64,000 bases of DNA from Catellatospora citrea (lineage in GTDB: Bacteria; Actinomycetota; Actinomycetes; Mycobacteriales; Micromonosporaceae). The position numbers and the translations under genes are program-made. Below the pieces are notes generated by a model that saw only the letters and a list, made by a program, of their open reading frames with translations, ran no database searches and was not told where the DNA came from. Within the stretch, counting starts at the first letter, position 1, and each line of letters begins with the position of its first letter. Location of the stretch: the NCBI RefSeq assembly GCF_003610235.1, contig NZ_RAPR01000001.1:8122001-8186000 (forward strand). Reading direction: 5' to 3'. This document shows positions 50,048 through 58,739 of the stretch, piece after piece.

Positions 50048-50902
50048 TCAGGGGCGTTGGAAGTGCCAGATGACGGCGGCCGGGGTGGCCTCGTAAGCGG
50101 CCGCGGCGGCGTCGGGGCACCACTGCGCGGCCTGCGGGCCACCGGCCCAGGGGTTGGCGGGCCATCTCGGTTCCGCGCAGTGGACCAGGCGCAGGCCCAG
50201 CCCGACGGCGGCGTTGAGGTAGTCGCCCGCGAGGTAGCGGCTGGCGGGGAGCAGGTCCGGGCGGCCGTCCGGGCCGACCGCGTGGGCCACGCCGCCCAGG
50301 TAGAGCGACATCACGTGGATGTCGGACAGCACCAGGTGCCCGCCCGGCCGCAGCACCCGGGTGAACTCGGCCAGCACCGGGGCCAGGTCGGGGACGTGCG
50401 TCAGCGCGAGCGCGCAGACGACGAGGTCGACGGACCCGTCCGGCAGCGGCAGCGCGTGCAGGTCGCCGGTGTGGAACTCGCCGTCGGGCACCCGTTTGCG
50501 GGCGTGGTCGAGCATGTCGGGCGAGGTGTCCACGCCGACGACCTGGTGCCCCCGCGCCGCCAGGTACTCCGCGTGCCGTCCGGTGCCGCAGGCCGCGTCC
50601 AGGGCCACGCCCGGGGGCAGGCCGTCGAGGATGCGGCGGACCACCGGCTCCTCGACGTCGATCAGCGGGTTGCCCGGGTCGTCGTAGGTCTGTGACCAGA
50701 TTCGGTAGCCGTCGACGGTGCTGGTCCGTCCGGTCTCGACGCCGTCGCCGAGCTCCGGGGCGGCCTCGTCGAGCAGCCGCCGCACCTCGGCGAACCGCGC
50801 CTCGACGAAGACGCGGTCCAAGCCCTCGTCGCCGGCGTGCGCCCGCAGCAGCGCGACGCCCTCCAGCCCGAGCAGGAACGCCAGTGGATGTTGATAGGTC
50901 AT
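50048..50902 (-). CDS. Class I SAM-dependent methyltransferase
   Basis: 284 aa from ATG 50902. Motif I VALDAACGTGRHAEYLAARG (about residues 110-129), VVGVDTSPDML, DLVVCALALTHVPDL (motif II/III) and LRPGGHLVLSDIH. An N-terminal helical extension of ~100 residues (FLLGLEGVALLRAHAGDEGLD) is unusual and may shape substrate binding. Cytoplasmic; substrate unknown. Single leftward gene. Confidence 0.9.
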   Translation of the reverse strand: MTYQHPLAFLLGLEGVALLRAHAGDEGLDRVFVEARFAEVRRLLDEAAPELGDGVETGRTSTVDGYRIWSQTYDDPGNPLIDVEEPVVRRILDGLPPGVALDAACGTGRHAEYLAARGHQVVGVDTSPDMLDHARKRVPDGEFHTGDLHALPLPDGSVDLVVCALALTHVPDLAPVLAEFTRVLRPGGHLVLSDIHVMSLYLGGVAHAVGPDGRPDLLPASRYLAGDYLNAAVGLGLRLVHCAEPRWPANPWAGGPQAAQWCPDAAAAAYEATPAAVIWHFQRP

Positions 50903-51195
50903 GACGTGAACGCTAGGTATGCCGTGCAAACCTGTCGATGCGATTTCTCCGCGGACGGAGCCTCCCGCGGCGCGGCCCGTGACGTACTCCTATGAGGACA
51001 GGGCTCGCGACGCCGGCACCGGAGGCGGACAGCGTCCGTGCTTTGTTACAGGTTCTGTTTCATACGCGCAGCATTATGTTCCAGCAATCCATTGACACCG
51101 GAATGTGACAGGTGTTGGCTGACGGACGCCGTCGTGGCGATGAGGGCACTCGCGGCAGCACGTCCACCCATGTCGCGACGCCCCAGGAAGGCATC

Positions 51196-53097
51196 ATGAC
51201 CACGACCGTCATCGCTCCGCCGGCCGCGCCCCCGCCGCCGCCGTCCCGCCGCCGCCGTGGCCGGCTGCTCGCCGCAGGCCTCGTGCTCCTGCTGGCCGCC
51301 TCGGCCGCCGTCTACTGGCTGACCCGCGACACCGACGACGGCGGCTACGACCCCGACGCGCCCTATCTCGACGCGTCGCGCCCGGTGGCCGAGCGGGTCG
51401 ACGACCTGCTGGGCCGGATGACCCTCGACGAGAAGATCGGCCAGATGACGCAGGCCGAGCGGCGCGAGGTGACCACGGGCGACGTCACCACGTACGCCCT
51501 GGGCTCGCTGCTGTCCGGTGGCGGTTCGGTGCCCGCGGACAACACCCCGCAGGGCTGGGCCGACATGTACGACGGCTTCCAGACCGAGGCCCTGGCCACC
51601 CGGCTGCGCATCCCGATGATCTACGGCGTGGACGCCGTGCACGGGCACAACAACGTGAGCGGAGCGACGATCTTCCCGCACAACATCGGCCTCGGCGCGA
51701 CCCGTGACCCGCAGCTCGTGCGCAAGATCGGCGAGGCGGTCGCCACCGAGGTCGTCGCGACCGGCCTGGACTGGGACTTCGCCCCGTGCCTGTGCGTAGC
51801 CCGCGACACCCGCTGGGGCCGCACCTACGAGTCGTTCGGCGAGGACCCGGAGATCGCCTCCTCGATGACCACGATCGTGACCGGGCTGCAGGGCGAGCAG
51901 CTGGGCGGCCCGAACTCGGTGCTGGCCACCGCCAAGCACTATGTCGGCGACGGCGGCACCCTCGGCGGCAAGGACCAGGGCGACGCGCAGATCTCCGAGG
52001 AGGAGCTGCGCAAGGTCCACCTGCCGCCGTTCCAGGCGGCCGTCAAGGCGGGCGTCGGCTCGGTCATGGTCTCGTTCAGCTCGTTCAACGGGGAGAAGCT
52101 GCACGGCCACCGGTACCTGCTCACCGACGTGCTCAAGGGCGAACTCGGCTTCACCGGCTTCGTGGTCTCCGACTGGAACGCCATCGACCAGATCGACGGG
52201 GTGCGGGACGCGTTCACCCCCGCGGAGGTCAGCACCGCGATCAACGCGGGCATCGACATGGTGATGGTGCCCGAGCGCTGGCGCGAGTTCATCGGCGTGC
52301 TGCGCGACGAGGTCAACGCGGGCACCGTGCCGATGAGCCGGATCGACGACGCCAACCGGCGCATCCTGACCAAGAAGTTCGAGCTCGGCATGTTCGAGCG
52401 CCCGTTGGCCGACCGCTCGCAGTTCGACCAGGTCGGGTCCGCCGCGCACCGGGAACTGGCCCGCCAGGCCGTACGCCGGTCGCAGGTGCTGCTGAAGAAC
52501 GCCGGCGGCGTGCTGCCCCTGAAGCCGAAGACCGGCAAGGTCTTCGTGGCCGGGCGCAACGCCGACGACATCGGCAACCAGTCCGGCGGCTGGACCCTGA
52601 CCTGGCAGGGCAAGTCGGGCCCGATCACCGAGGGCACCACCATCCTGCAGGGCATCAAGGAAGCCGTCGAGCCCGGCGGCACGGTCACCTACAGCGCCGA
52701 CGGCTCCGGGCTGAACCGCGGCTACGACGTGGCGATCGCCGTGCTCGGCGAGACGCCGTATGCCGAGTACGAGGGCGACCGCCCGGACGGGGTCAAACTC
52801 GACAAGGTCGACCTGGACACCCTCGCGACCCTGCGCAAGGCGGGCGTGCCGGTGGTGGTGGTGCTGGTCTCCGGGCGTCCGGTCGACATCTCCGCACAGC
52901 TGCCGCAGGTGCAGGGGCTGGTGGCCGCGTGGCTGCCCGGCACCGAGGGCGCGGGCGTCGCCGACGTCCTGTTCGGGGCGTACGCGCCGACCGGCAAACT
53001 GCCCATGTCCTGGCCCGCGACCGCGGCCCAGGAGCCGATCAACACCGGAGACGAGAAGACACCCCTTTTCGCGTACGGCTACGGCCTGACCTACTGA
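51196..53097 (+). CDS. Membrane-anchored GH3 beta-glucosidase-like enzyme
   Basis: 633 aa from ATG 51196 (CAGGAAGG upstream). A proline-rich start and RRRRGR lead into a membrane helix (LLAAGLVLLLAASAAVYWL, ~residues 28-46), so it is anchored or exported. Two-domain GH3: RMTLDEKIGQMTQAE, VDAVHGHNNVSGATIFPHNI, RWGRTYESFGEDP, AKHYVGDGGT, nucleophile Asp326 in VVSDWNAID, and the second domain ending AYGYGLTY. It resembles bacterial/plant exo-beta-glucanases. Probably cleaves beta-glucosides at the cell surface. Confidence 0.93.
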   Translation: MTTTVIAPPAAPPPPPSRRRRGRLLAAGLVLLLAASAAVYWLTRDTDDGGYDPDAPYLDASRPVAERVDDLLGRMTLDEKIGQMTQAERREVTTGDVTTYALGSLLSGGGSVPADNTPQGWADMYDGFQTEALATRLRIPMIYGVDAVHGHNNVSGATIFPHNIGLGATRDPQLVRKIGEAVATEVVATGLDWDFAPCLCVARDTRWGRTYESFGEDPEIASSMTTIVTGLQGEQLGGPNSVLATAKHYVGDGGTLGGKDQGDAQISEEELRKVHLPPFQAAVKAGVGSVMVSFSSFNGEKLHGHRYLLTDVLKGELGFTGFVVSDWNAIDQIDGVRDAFTPAEVSTAINAGIDMVMVPERWREFIGVLRDEVNAGTVPMSRIDDANRRILTKKFELGMFERPLADRSQFDQVGSAAHRELARQAVRRSQVLLKNAGGVLPLKPKTGKVFVAGRNADDIGNQSGGWTLTWQGKSGPITEGTTILQGIKEAVEPGGTVTYSADGSGLNRGYDVAIAVLGETPYAEYEGDRPDGVKLDKVDLDTLATLRKAGVPVVVVLVSGRPVDISAQLPQVQGLVAAWLPGTEGAGVADVLFGAYAPTGKLPMSWPATAAQEPINTGDEKTPLFAYGYGLTY

Positions 53098-53102
53098 CGC
53101 TC

Positions 53103-53177
53103 GCCCGGCGATCTCGCACGCGACGCGGCACGTCTCAATCGGGCGTGTCGGCCACCAGCCGTGCGAGATCGCCGGGC
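53103..53177. terminator. Long hairpin spanning the 3' end of the AI-2E gene
   Basis: An 18-bp arm starting GCCCGGCGATCTCGCACG (53103-53120) has its exact complement at 53160-53177, inside the last codons of the convergent AI-2E gene; the 39-nt loop holds a weaker CGACGCG/CGTGTCG stem. Likely a shared terminator for the two convergent genes. Confidence 0.75.
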
Positions 53178-54235
53178 CCGTCGTCGCCGTCGGGCCCACC
53201 GCCGTCGACCTCGCCCCCGGCGCTGCCGCCGTCCCGGCGCGAGCGCATGAGTTGGGCCGTGTGCTGGATGATGGCGGCGGCGGGTGCCGCCAGCATGACG
53301 CCGAGGATGCCTGCCACCAGCCCGCCGACGACGGTGGACAGCAGGATCGTCAACGGGCGCATGCGCAGCGCGGCCCCGTACGCGAACGGCTGGAGCATGG
53401 TCTGCAGCGTGCCGTTGGCCAGGAACACCACGACCGTCATGAGCAGCGCGGTCTGCACGCCGCCCGACGCGAGCGCGATGAGCACCGCATACGCCCCGGC
53501 CACCCAGGCGCCCAGGTAGGGCACGTAGTTGCCGAGCAACGTGATGATCACGAGGGTGGCGATCAGGGGCACGCCGAGCAGCAGCGCGCCCAGCCCGACC
53601 ACCGTCGCGTTGAACGCCCCGAGCAGGGTCAGCCCGACCACGTACCCGCGGATGATCCGGCCGACCTGATCCATCCATGGGCGGCCCAGCGGCATGAACG
53701 GTTCCGCGGCCCGGGCCATCGACGGCCCGTCCTTGAGCATGAAGAAGGTGGTGAACAGGAAGACGAACGTGCCGATGAAGATGCTCGCGGTGGTGCCGGC
53801 CAGGTTGCCCAGCGCCGGGAGGATCCCGGAGATCAGCGTCGAGCTGCGGTCCTTCAGGTCGTCCCGGGCCGATTCCGCGTTGGAGCCCAGCACGCCCAGC
53901 GAGGTGAGTGTCTCGTGCAGCCGCTGCACGGCCTTGCCCAGCGCCGCGCTGAGCTCGGTCCACTGGCTGGCCAGGCCCTTCACGACCAGGAAGGTCACCA
54001 CGGCGGCCAGCGTGAGCAGGAACAGGATCCCGAGGCCGGCGCAGAGTCCACGGCGTAGGCCACGGCGGGCCAGGGCCTCCACGGCGGGGGACAGCGCGAG
54101 CGAGACGATCAGCGCCCCCACCAGGGCGATGACCAGCGGCTTGAGCAGGATGACCAGGAACACGAGGACGGCCGTGGCCAGGGCGATGCCGACGATCGCC
54201 CACGCCTTGGCGCCGACTGTCCGGAGCGCGTCCAC
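53135..54235 (-). CDS. AI-2E family transporter (UPF0118)
   Basis: 366 aa from GTG 54235. Seven or eight membrane helices with the family pattern: LVIALVGALIVSLALSPAVEAL, a long extracytoplasmic amphipathic helix region, LFTTFFMLKDG, and IRGYVVGLTLLGAFNATVVGLGALLLGVPLIATL (split). The C-terminal 50 residues are polar and glycine-rich. Family members include the AI-2 exporter TqsA and sodium/proton antiporters, so substrate is open. Convergent with GH3. Confidence 0.92.
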   Translation of the reverse strand: MDALRTVGAKAWAIVGIALATAVLVFLVILLKPLVIALVGALIVSLALSPAVEALARRGLRRGLCAGLGILFLLTLAAVVTFLVVKGLASQWTELSAALGKAVQRLHETLTSLGVLGSNAESARDDLKDRSSTLISGILPALGNLAGTTASIFIGTFVFLFTTFFMLKDGPSMARAAEPFMPLGRPWMDQVGRIIRGYVVGLTLLGAFNATVVGLGALLLGVPLIATLVIITLLGNYVPYLGAWVAGAYAVLIALASGGVQTALLMTVVVFLANGTLQTMLQPFAYGAALRMRPLTILLSTVVGGLVAGILGVMLAAPAAAIIQHTAQLMRSRRDGGSAGGEVDGGGPDGDDGPGDLARLVADTPD

Positions 54236-54352
54236 CTGATCCGCCTTAATCCCTATGATCCGTTTTCATGTTAGATGACGGATGTGTGCTCCTCCGGGGC
54301 TATGCCGATAAGCAGGTGCCCACTTCGCCGCCGCGAACTACCGTTCCCGGAC

Positions 54353-55312
54353 ATGCCCGCCGTCTTCGAACCGCCGCTGTCCGCCCGCCTGCGCGACGCC
54401 GAACACGTCCTGATCGCTGGCGCGGGCGGCGGCTTCGACGTGTACGCCGGACTGCCCCTCGCGCTCGCCCTGCGCAACGCCGGCACCCGCGTCACCCTGG
54501 CCAGCTACGCGGTCAGCGAGCTCGGCGCGCTGAGCCCGTCGTCCTGGGTGCGCACCGGCCTGGCCGCGGTGCGCCCCGACAGCCCCGGCAACGACCGCTA
54601 CTTCCCGGAGCGCACCCTGGCCCGCTGGCTGGCGGCACAGGGCCACGAAGCGATCGTGTACGCCTTCGAACGCACCGGCGTGCGCCCGCTGCGCGCCGCG
54701 TACCGCAAGCTCGTCGACCTGCTCGGCATCGACGCGATCGTGCTCGCCGACGGCGGCACCGACATCCTCATGCGCGGCGACGAGGCGGGCCTGGGCACCC
54801 CGGAGGAGGACATGACCAGCCTCGCCGCCGTCGCGGGCCTGACCGTGCCGCAGAAACTGGTGGTCAGCCTGGGCTTCGGCATCGACTCCCACCACGGCGT
54901 CTGCCACGCGCACGTGCTGGAGAACCTGGCCGCGCTGCAGCGGGAGGGGGCGTTCCTGGGCGCTTTCTCGATCCCGCCGGGCAGCGCCGAGGCCGCCGCC
55001 TACTGCGACGCCGTCGCGCACGCGGCCGCCGTCACGCCGCAGACCGCCAGCATCGTCAACACCCAGATCGCCTCGGCGGTGCGCGGCGACTTCGGCGACG
55101 TGCACACCCTGGCCCGCACCGAGGGCACGGAGTTGTTCGTCAACCCGCTGATGGCGATGTACTTCACCGTGGACCTCGACGGGCTGGCCCGGCACGTGCA
55201 CTACCTGCCCCGGCTCGAACACACCCGCACCCGGGCGGAGGTGGCCCTGGCCATCGAGGAGTACCGCGAGGGCCTGGACCGCCCCCGGGCCCGCCGCCCC
55301 ATCCCGCACTGA
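54353..55312 (+). CDS. DUF1152 family protein
   Basis: 319 aa from ATG 54353; the frame is open upstream but the DUF1152 fold starts here (SARLRDAEHVLIAGAGGGFDVYAGLPLALALR). Other conserved blocks: VLADGGTDILMRGDE, GLGTPEEDM and GFGIDSHHGVCHAHVLENLA. The GAGGGFD and DGGTD motifs suggest nucleotide or phosphate binding, but no function is established for the family. Cytoplasmic, single gene. Confidence 0.9.
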   Translation: MPAVFEPPLSARLRDAEHVLIAGAGGGFDVYAGLPLALALRNAGTRVTLASYAVSELGALSPSSWVRTGLAAVRPDSPGNDRYFPERTLARWLAAQGHEAIVYAFERTGVRPLRAAYRKLVDLLGIDAIVLADGGTDILMRGDEAGLGTPEEDMTSLAAVAGLTVPQKLVVSLGFGIDSHHGVCHAHVLENLAALQREGAFLGAFSIPPGSAEAAAYCDAVAHAAAVTPQTASIVNTQIASAVRGDFGDVHTLARTEGTELFVNPLMAMYFTVDLDGLARHVHYLPRLEHTRTRAEVALAIEEYREGLDRPRARRPIPH

Positions 55313-55333
55313 CCGGCCGCACGGGAACGGCAT

Positions 55334-55373
55334 ACAACGAAGGCCCCTGGCTGATGCCGGGGGCCTTCGTTGT
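55334..55373 (+). terminator. Perfect 14-bp hairpin
   Basis: ACAACGAAGGCCCC (55334-55347) and GGGGCCTTCGTTGT (55360-55373), 12-nt loop, 22 nt after the DUF1152 stop. Confidence 0.88.
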
Positions 55374-55448
55374 GGGGCGGGGGAGATCCCAGGGTGCGGA
55401 CCGAGACCTCCCCCGCCGGCTCACCGCGTTCGGACAAGGAACGGGAGC

Positions 55449-55664
55449 CTACTGGGCATGGACCCTCCGAAGCATCTGCCCGGGGTAGGGGTAGACCACC
55501 CCTCCGACCCCTGCCCCTTCAACGATGGTTACCTTCGGCATTCCAGTCGTGGGATGCGCCCCCACGATCTTGCCCAGCGTGTTGGGTTCGAGATCGAGTG
55601 CGACGTAGTCGTTGACGCTGACCATGCCTCCCTCGGCGGTCATCCAGTTCGTCGGCGAGGTCAC
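55449..55664 (-). CDS. Small hypothetical protein, second gene of a leftward pair
   Basis: 71 aa from GTG 55664, which overlaps the stop of the upstream small gene (GTGA), so translation is coupled; an internal ATG at 55625 is an alternative. The core VNDYVALDLEPNTLGKIVGAHPTTGMPKVTIVE, here split, then PYPGQMLRRV, looks like a small SH3/Tudor-like beta barrel. No family recognised. Divergent from the XRE regulator gene, with which it is probably functionally linked. Confidence 0.6.
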   Translation of the reverse strand: MTSPTNWMTAEGGMVSVNDYVALDLEPNTLGKIVGAHPTTGMPKVTIVEGAGVGGVVYPYPGQMLRRVHAQ

Positions 55665-55858
55665 GGCAGCGCCCGGAGCCCGAAGGAGATCGTGCGCAGG
55701 ACGCCGGTCGGGACGGCCTGCCACGCCGGGATCGCGGTCTCGGTGAAGCCATGAAGTACGTTCACGATCGCGATGTCACGTGCCATCCGGTCGACAGCAT
55801 CCCACTCCTGGGTGTCCTCATCGGCCCACGCTGGGCGGCGCTCCGCTGCGATGCTCAT
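55661..55858 (-). CDS. Small hypothetical protein, first gene of a leftward pair
   Basis: 65 aa from ATG 55858. Acidic N-terminal half (WADEDTQEWDAVDRMARDIAIV) and a short C-terminal part with FGLRALP. No family recognised. It shares the ~155-nt divergent region with the XRE regulator gene, and its stop is coupled to the next small gene. Confidence 0.55.
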   Translation of the reverse strand: MSIAAERRPAWADEDTQEWDAVDRMARDIAIVNVLHGFTETAIPAWQAVPTGVLRTISFGLRALP

Positions 55859-55983
55859 TGATCCCCACCAACCCTCCGGCTACCGTCGTAAGCGGCAGCG
55901 AGGCGGACGGATGCTTGATCGCTCCCGCCCCGCGCCGTAAGAACAGCGTCGCCCGCAGGAAAGGCGAACTGAAGGAGCGCACC

Positions 55984-56005
55984 GTTAGCCATTGTGTTTG
56001 CTAAC
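55984..56005. promoter_or_regulatory. Dyad before the XRE regulator gene
   Basis: GTTAGC (55984-55989) and GCTAAC (56000-56005) with a 10-nt spacer, centre-to-centre 16 bp, immediately upstream of the candidate starts at 56013-56022. Half-sites about one and a half turns apart suit an XRE dimer; autoregulation is likely. Confidence 0.5.
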
Positions 56006-56021
56006 AGATGGGGTGTCATTG

Positions 56022-57062
56022 GTGAGCGAGGCGGGTCGGGAGCTGCAGCGCTGGCGCAAGATGCGGCGGCTGTCGCTCCGCGCCCTGGCCGACGAGGTCA
56101 AGTACAGCTATGTCTACCTGTGGGAGATCGAGAAGGGCACCAAGCCTGCGTCGAACGCGGTCATGAAAGCATGTGACCGTGCATTGGAAACAGGCGGGGA
56201 ATTGGCCCGCCTCGCCGAGCAGGGCGGGGATGTGAAGCGACGCGAGTTCCTCCAGACCACAGTGGCCGCACCACTGTTGCTGCCCGGTGCCCTCAGTGGG
56301 CTCAACGACCAGCTCTGGAAGGTCTACGCCGCTGTCTCCGACAAAAGTGCGATCCTCCCACTGGCGCATGCCCAGCTAACGCTTGCCACCGACGACCTCA
56401 TGCGCGCCGACCTCCTCCAGCTCGTCGGCGAGATCTACTTCGATGGCAACCGTTACGCCGACGCCGCGCGCTGCTACACCGAGGCCGCTGTCGCGGCGAG
56501 TGGCGAGCGCGCCGACTATGACCTCTGGGCCTGCGCACTGACTCGCCATGCCTTCATCGGCGTCTATGAGCGCCGGTTCGCTGACGCACTGCGCTTACTG
56601 GAGCGGGCCGAGGGCGTGGCCGCTCGCGGTGACAGCCAGCTGACCACGTCGCCCTGGGTCCAGGTGGTGAAGGCGCAGGCGCTCGCCGGCCTGGGCAACA
56701 CCAGTGAGTGTAGGCGCTCACTGGACATGTCCCGCGCTGTCGACGGCCGTACGCACAACGGCGGCTGGCTGCGCTTCGACGGTTCACGCATCGCTGAGGA
56801 GGCTGGAGCGTGCTTTATCCAACTTGGCCGCCCAGCGCACGCCGAGGCTGAGCTTGAACAAGCGCTCACCGGTTTGCCCACACCGTCGCGTCGTCGCGGC
56901 GTGGTGCTTGCGGACTTGGCCATGGTCGGCGTCATGCGCAAGGATCGCGAGTACGCGCTCCGCCACGCCGGCCAGGCGCTGGAGATAGCACGAGAGACCG
57001 GCTCCGGTCTGCTCACGCGAAAGTTGATGAACGTCCAAGCCGAAATGCTGGGGGCATGGTGA
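56022..57062 (+). CDS. XRE-family regulator with TPR-like C-terminal region
   Basis: 346 aa from GTG 56022; GTG 56013 is three codons longer and possible. N-terminal XRE helix-turn-helix (LSLRALADEVKYSYVYLWEIEKGTKP, residues ~13-38), a linker with KRREFLQTTVAAPLLLPGAL, then about 230 residues of helical TPR-like repeats (YADAARCYTEAAVAAS, FADALRLLERAEGVAA, AHAEAELEQALTGL, YALRHAGQALEIARETG). This architecture is common in actinomycete regulators linked with a small partner gene. The following gene starts 7 nt before its stop. Confidence 0.9.
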   Translation: MSEAGRELQRWRKMRRLSLRALADEVKYSYVYLWEIEKGTKPASNAVMKACDRALETGGELARLAEQGGDVKRREFLQTTVAAPLLLPGALSGLNDQLWKVYAAVSDKSAILPLAHAQLTLATDDLMRADLLQLVGEIYFDGNRYADAARCYTEAAVAASGERADYDLWACALTRHAFIGVYERRFADALRLLERAEGVAARGDSQLTTSPWVQVVKAQALAGLGNTSECRRSLDMSRAVDGRTHNGGWLRFDGSRIAEEAGACFIQLGRPAHAEAELEQALTGLPTPSRRRGVVLADLAMVGVMRKDREYALRHAGQALEIARETGSGLLTRKLMNVQAEMLGAW

Positions 57063-57409
57063 CTGGTGGGGAGATCTTCCGCGAGGCGTGGATCGCCGGG
57101 GTGCGCAAGCACTTTCCTGGCGAGCCCAAGGAGTCCTACGTCGTGCCATGGGACGGTACGCCCGAGTGGGAGCGCGCCAGTGCAAGCGCCGTGTGTGAGC
57201 AGGTGGCGCTCCTGATTCGTCAAGGTGGCACCGACAAGCTGACGCGGGAGCAGAAGGGCCGCTTCGTTGCTTTGTGCTGGATCGCCCAGATCTACAAGCA
57301 CATCCCCGACCCCAAGCCCGCGTACGTCGCCAACTGGGAGCAGTTGCCCGACTGGCAGCAGGAGACGGATGCAGATATCTTCGAGCACATCGCAGGCACC
57401 ATGGAGTGA
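57056..57409 (+). CDS. Internally duplicated small protein coupled to the XRE regulator
   Basis: 117 aa, overlapping the XRE stop by 7 nt. The sequence is two copies of one unit: REAWIAGVRKHFPGEPKESY-VVPWDGTPEWERASASAVCEQVA and LCWIAQIYKHIPDPKPAYVANWEQLPDWQQETDADIFEHIA, sharing WIA, KH-P, P-K--Y, W---P-W and a closing helix. The second-copy pattern is known from small 'DUF'-type proteins next to actinomycete XRE regulators, but function is unknown. Cytoplasmic, acidic. Confidence 0.8.
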   Translation: MVTGGEIFREAWIAGVRKHFPGEPKESYVVPWDGTPEWERASASAVCEQVALLIRQGGTDKLTREQKGRFVALCWIAQIYKHIPDPKPAYVANWEQLPDWQQETDADIFEHIAGTME

Positions 57410-57451
57410 AAGAGCCTCGGCCGGGAAAGCCCGCGCAGGTAGCCTCCGGGC

Positions 57452-57601
57452 GTGGACCAGATCGAGCACGGGGAGCGGGTCGACCTGTTCCAGGTGGAGT
57501 ACCGCGGCCGTGCCTGCTGGCGGAACGCTGGCACCAGGGTGGGCCAACAGTTCATCCAGGCCCGGCCCCCGGCGCGCGACCTTGACCTCAAGTGCGCTTG
57601 A
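57452..57601 (+). CDS. Possible 49-aa protein
   Basis: GTG 57452 to TGA 57601, 49 aa. Sequence MDQIEHGERVDLFQVEYRG then ACWRNAGTRVGQQFIQ and a basic/acidic tail. Composition is protein-like and the frame has GC-rich third positions, but no ribosome site beyond CCTCCGGG-type sequence is seen. It may be a third member of the XRE island or a chance ORF. Confidence 0.35.
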   Translation: MDQIEHGERVDLFQVEYRGRACWRNAGTRVGQQFIQARPPARDLDLKCA

Positions 57602-57644
57602 GCAGGCAGGCTGGTCGGCACCACCGGCCGCCACAGGAGTCTCG

Positions 57645-58055
57645 ATGAGCATCGACCCGCGGGCGCACCTGCGCCTGGCCCGCCCCAGCCGCGACCTCGC
57701 GGCCGCCGAACGCTTCTACGTCGACGGGCTCGGCCTGCGCGTCCTCTACCGGGCATCCGCCGACGGCCCCGGCGAGCACGATCTGCTGATGCTCGGCTGG
57801 CCCAACGCTTCCTGGCACCTGGAACTGGTCGCGGGGGAGAACCTCACGACCTCGCCCGCGCCGACCGCCGAGGACCTGCTCGTGCTCTACCTGGCCGGGC
57901 CGCTCGACGACGCGCTGGTGGCGCGGCTGGCCGCCGCCGGAGGCGTCCGCATTTCGCAGGGGCCGTACTGGGACCGGTGGGGTGTCACCGTTGCCGACCC
58001 CGACGGCTACCGGCTGGTCCTGAGCACCCGGTCCTGGTCCAACTCGGCCGGCTGA
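57645..58055 (+). CDS. VOC-superfamily protein
   Basis: 136 aa from ATG 57645 with CAGGAG upstream. Two beta-alpha-beta-beta-beta units: HLRLARPSRDLAAAERFYVDGLGLRVLY, DLLMLGWPNASWHLELV, then WDRWGVTVADPDGYRLVL. Likely a metal-dependent lyase, dioxygenase or binding protein of the glyoxalase fold. Single gene. Confidence 0.9.
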   Translation: MSIDPRAHLRLARPSRDLAAAERFYVDGLGLRVLYRASADGPGEHDLLMLGWPNASWHLELVAGENLTTSPAPTAEDLLVLYLAGPLDDALVARLAAAGGVRISQGPYWDRWGVTVADPDGYRLVLSTRSWSNSAG

Positions 58056-58139
58056 GTCCGGTCCGCCGAATCCGCGAGCTCGGGCCAAGACCCGTGTAGT
58101 TCCAGCGGCGGCAGACCGGTGTCGGTGCGCCGCCACCAC

Positions 58140-58637
58140 CTAGCCGCTGATTCGATGCAGTTCGACAGCGCAGAGCGCGCCGCTATTGATCTCCGCAGTG
58201 AGGAACGTGGCGTATGGCTGGCGGCGGCGGTCGGTCGGCGATCCCGGATTGAGCAGGCGCAGGCCCGACGAGGCGGTGGTGTCCCACGGGATGTGCGAGT
58301 GGCCGAAGAACAGCACGTCGCTGTCGGGGAACAGGGTGGCGCAGCGCCGCTCGCGGCCGGCCGCCGGGCCGGTCTCGTGGGTCACGGCGATCCGCAGACC
58401 GGCCAGCTCGGCGCGGGCCGTCTCCGGCAGCCGGGCCCGCAGGGCGGGACCGTCGTTGTTGCCGTACACCGCGATCAGCCGTTTCGCCCGCTGCTCCAGA
58501 CCGTCGAGTAGCGGCACGTCGACCCAGTCGCCGGCGTGCACCACGACATCCGCGTCGTCGACCGCGTTCCACAGCGGCGGGGGCAGGTCCCGCGCCCGCT
58601 TCGGCACATGCGTGTCCGCCATGACCACCAGCCGCAC
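58140..58637 (-). CDS. YfcE/MJ0936-type metallophosphodiesterase
   Basis: 165 aa. All metal motifs are present: MADTHVPKR (Asp, His), VVHAGDWVD, GNNDG, VTHE and FFGHSHIPW. Family members hydrolyse cyclic nucleotides or other phosphodiesters with Mn2+. Cytoplasmic. Leftward single gene, convergent with the VOC gene. Confidence 0.92.
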   Translation of the reverse strand: MRLVVMADTHVPKRARDLPPPLWNAVDDADVVVHAGDWVDVPLLDGLEQRAKRLIAVYGNNDGPALRARLPETARAELAGLRIAVTHETGPAAGRERRCATLFPDSDVLFFGHSHIPWDTTASSGLRLLNPGSPTDRRRQPYATFLTAEINSGALCAVELHRISG

Positions 58638-58739
58638 CCGTCCAGCCTAGGCTGCCGGCCGGTCCGAAGTGGCGCGAGTCATGGCAGGTGCTCACTAGGA
58701 TGACCGCGCCACAGGAGGCCGGAGCGGGGGAGCAGGAAC

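Noticed and set aside
53103..53177. 18-bp inverted repeat as a mobile-element end or attachment site
   Set aside because: It sits between convergent genes and can form a stable hairpin with an inner stem; termination explains it.
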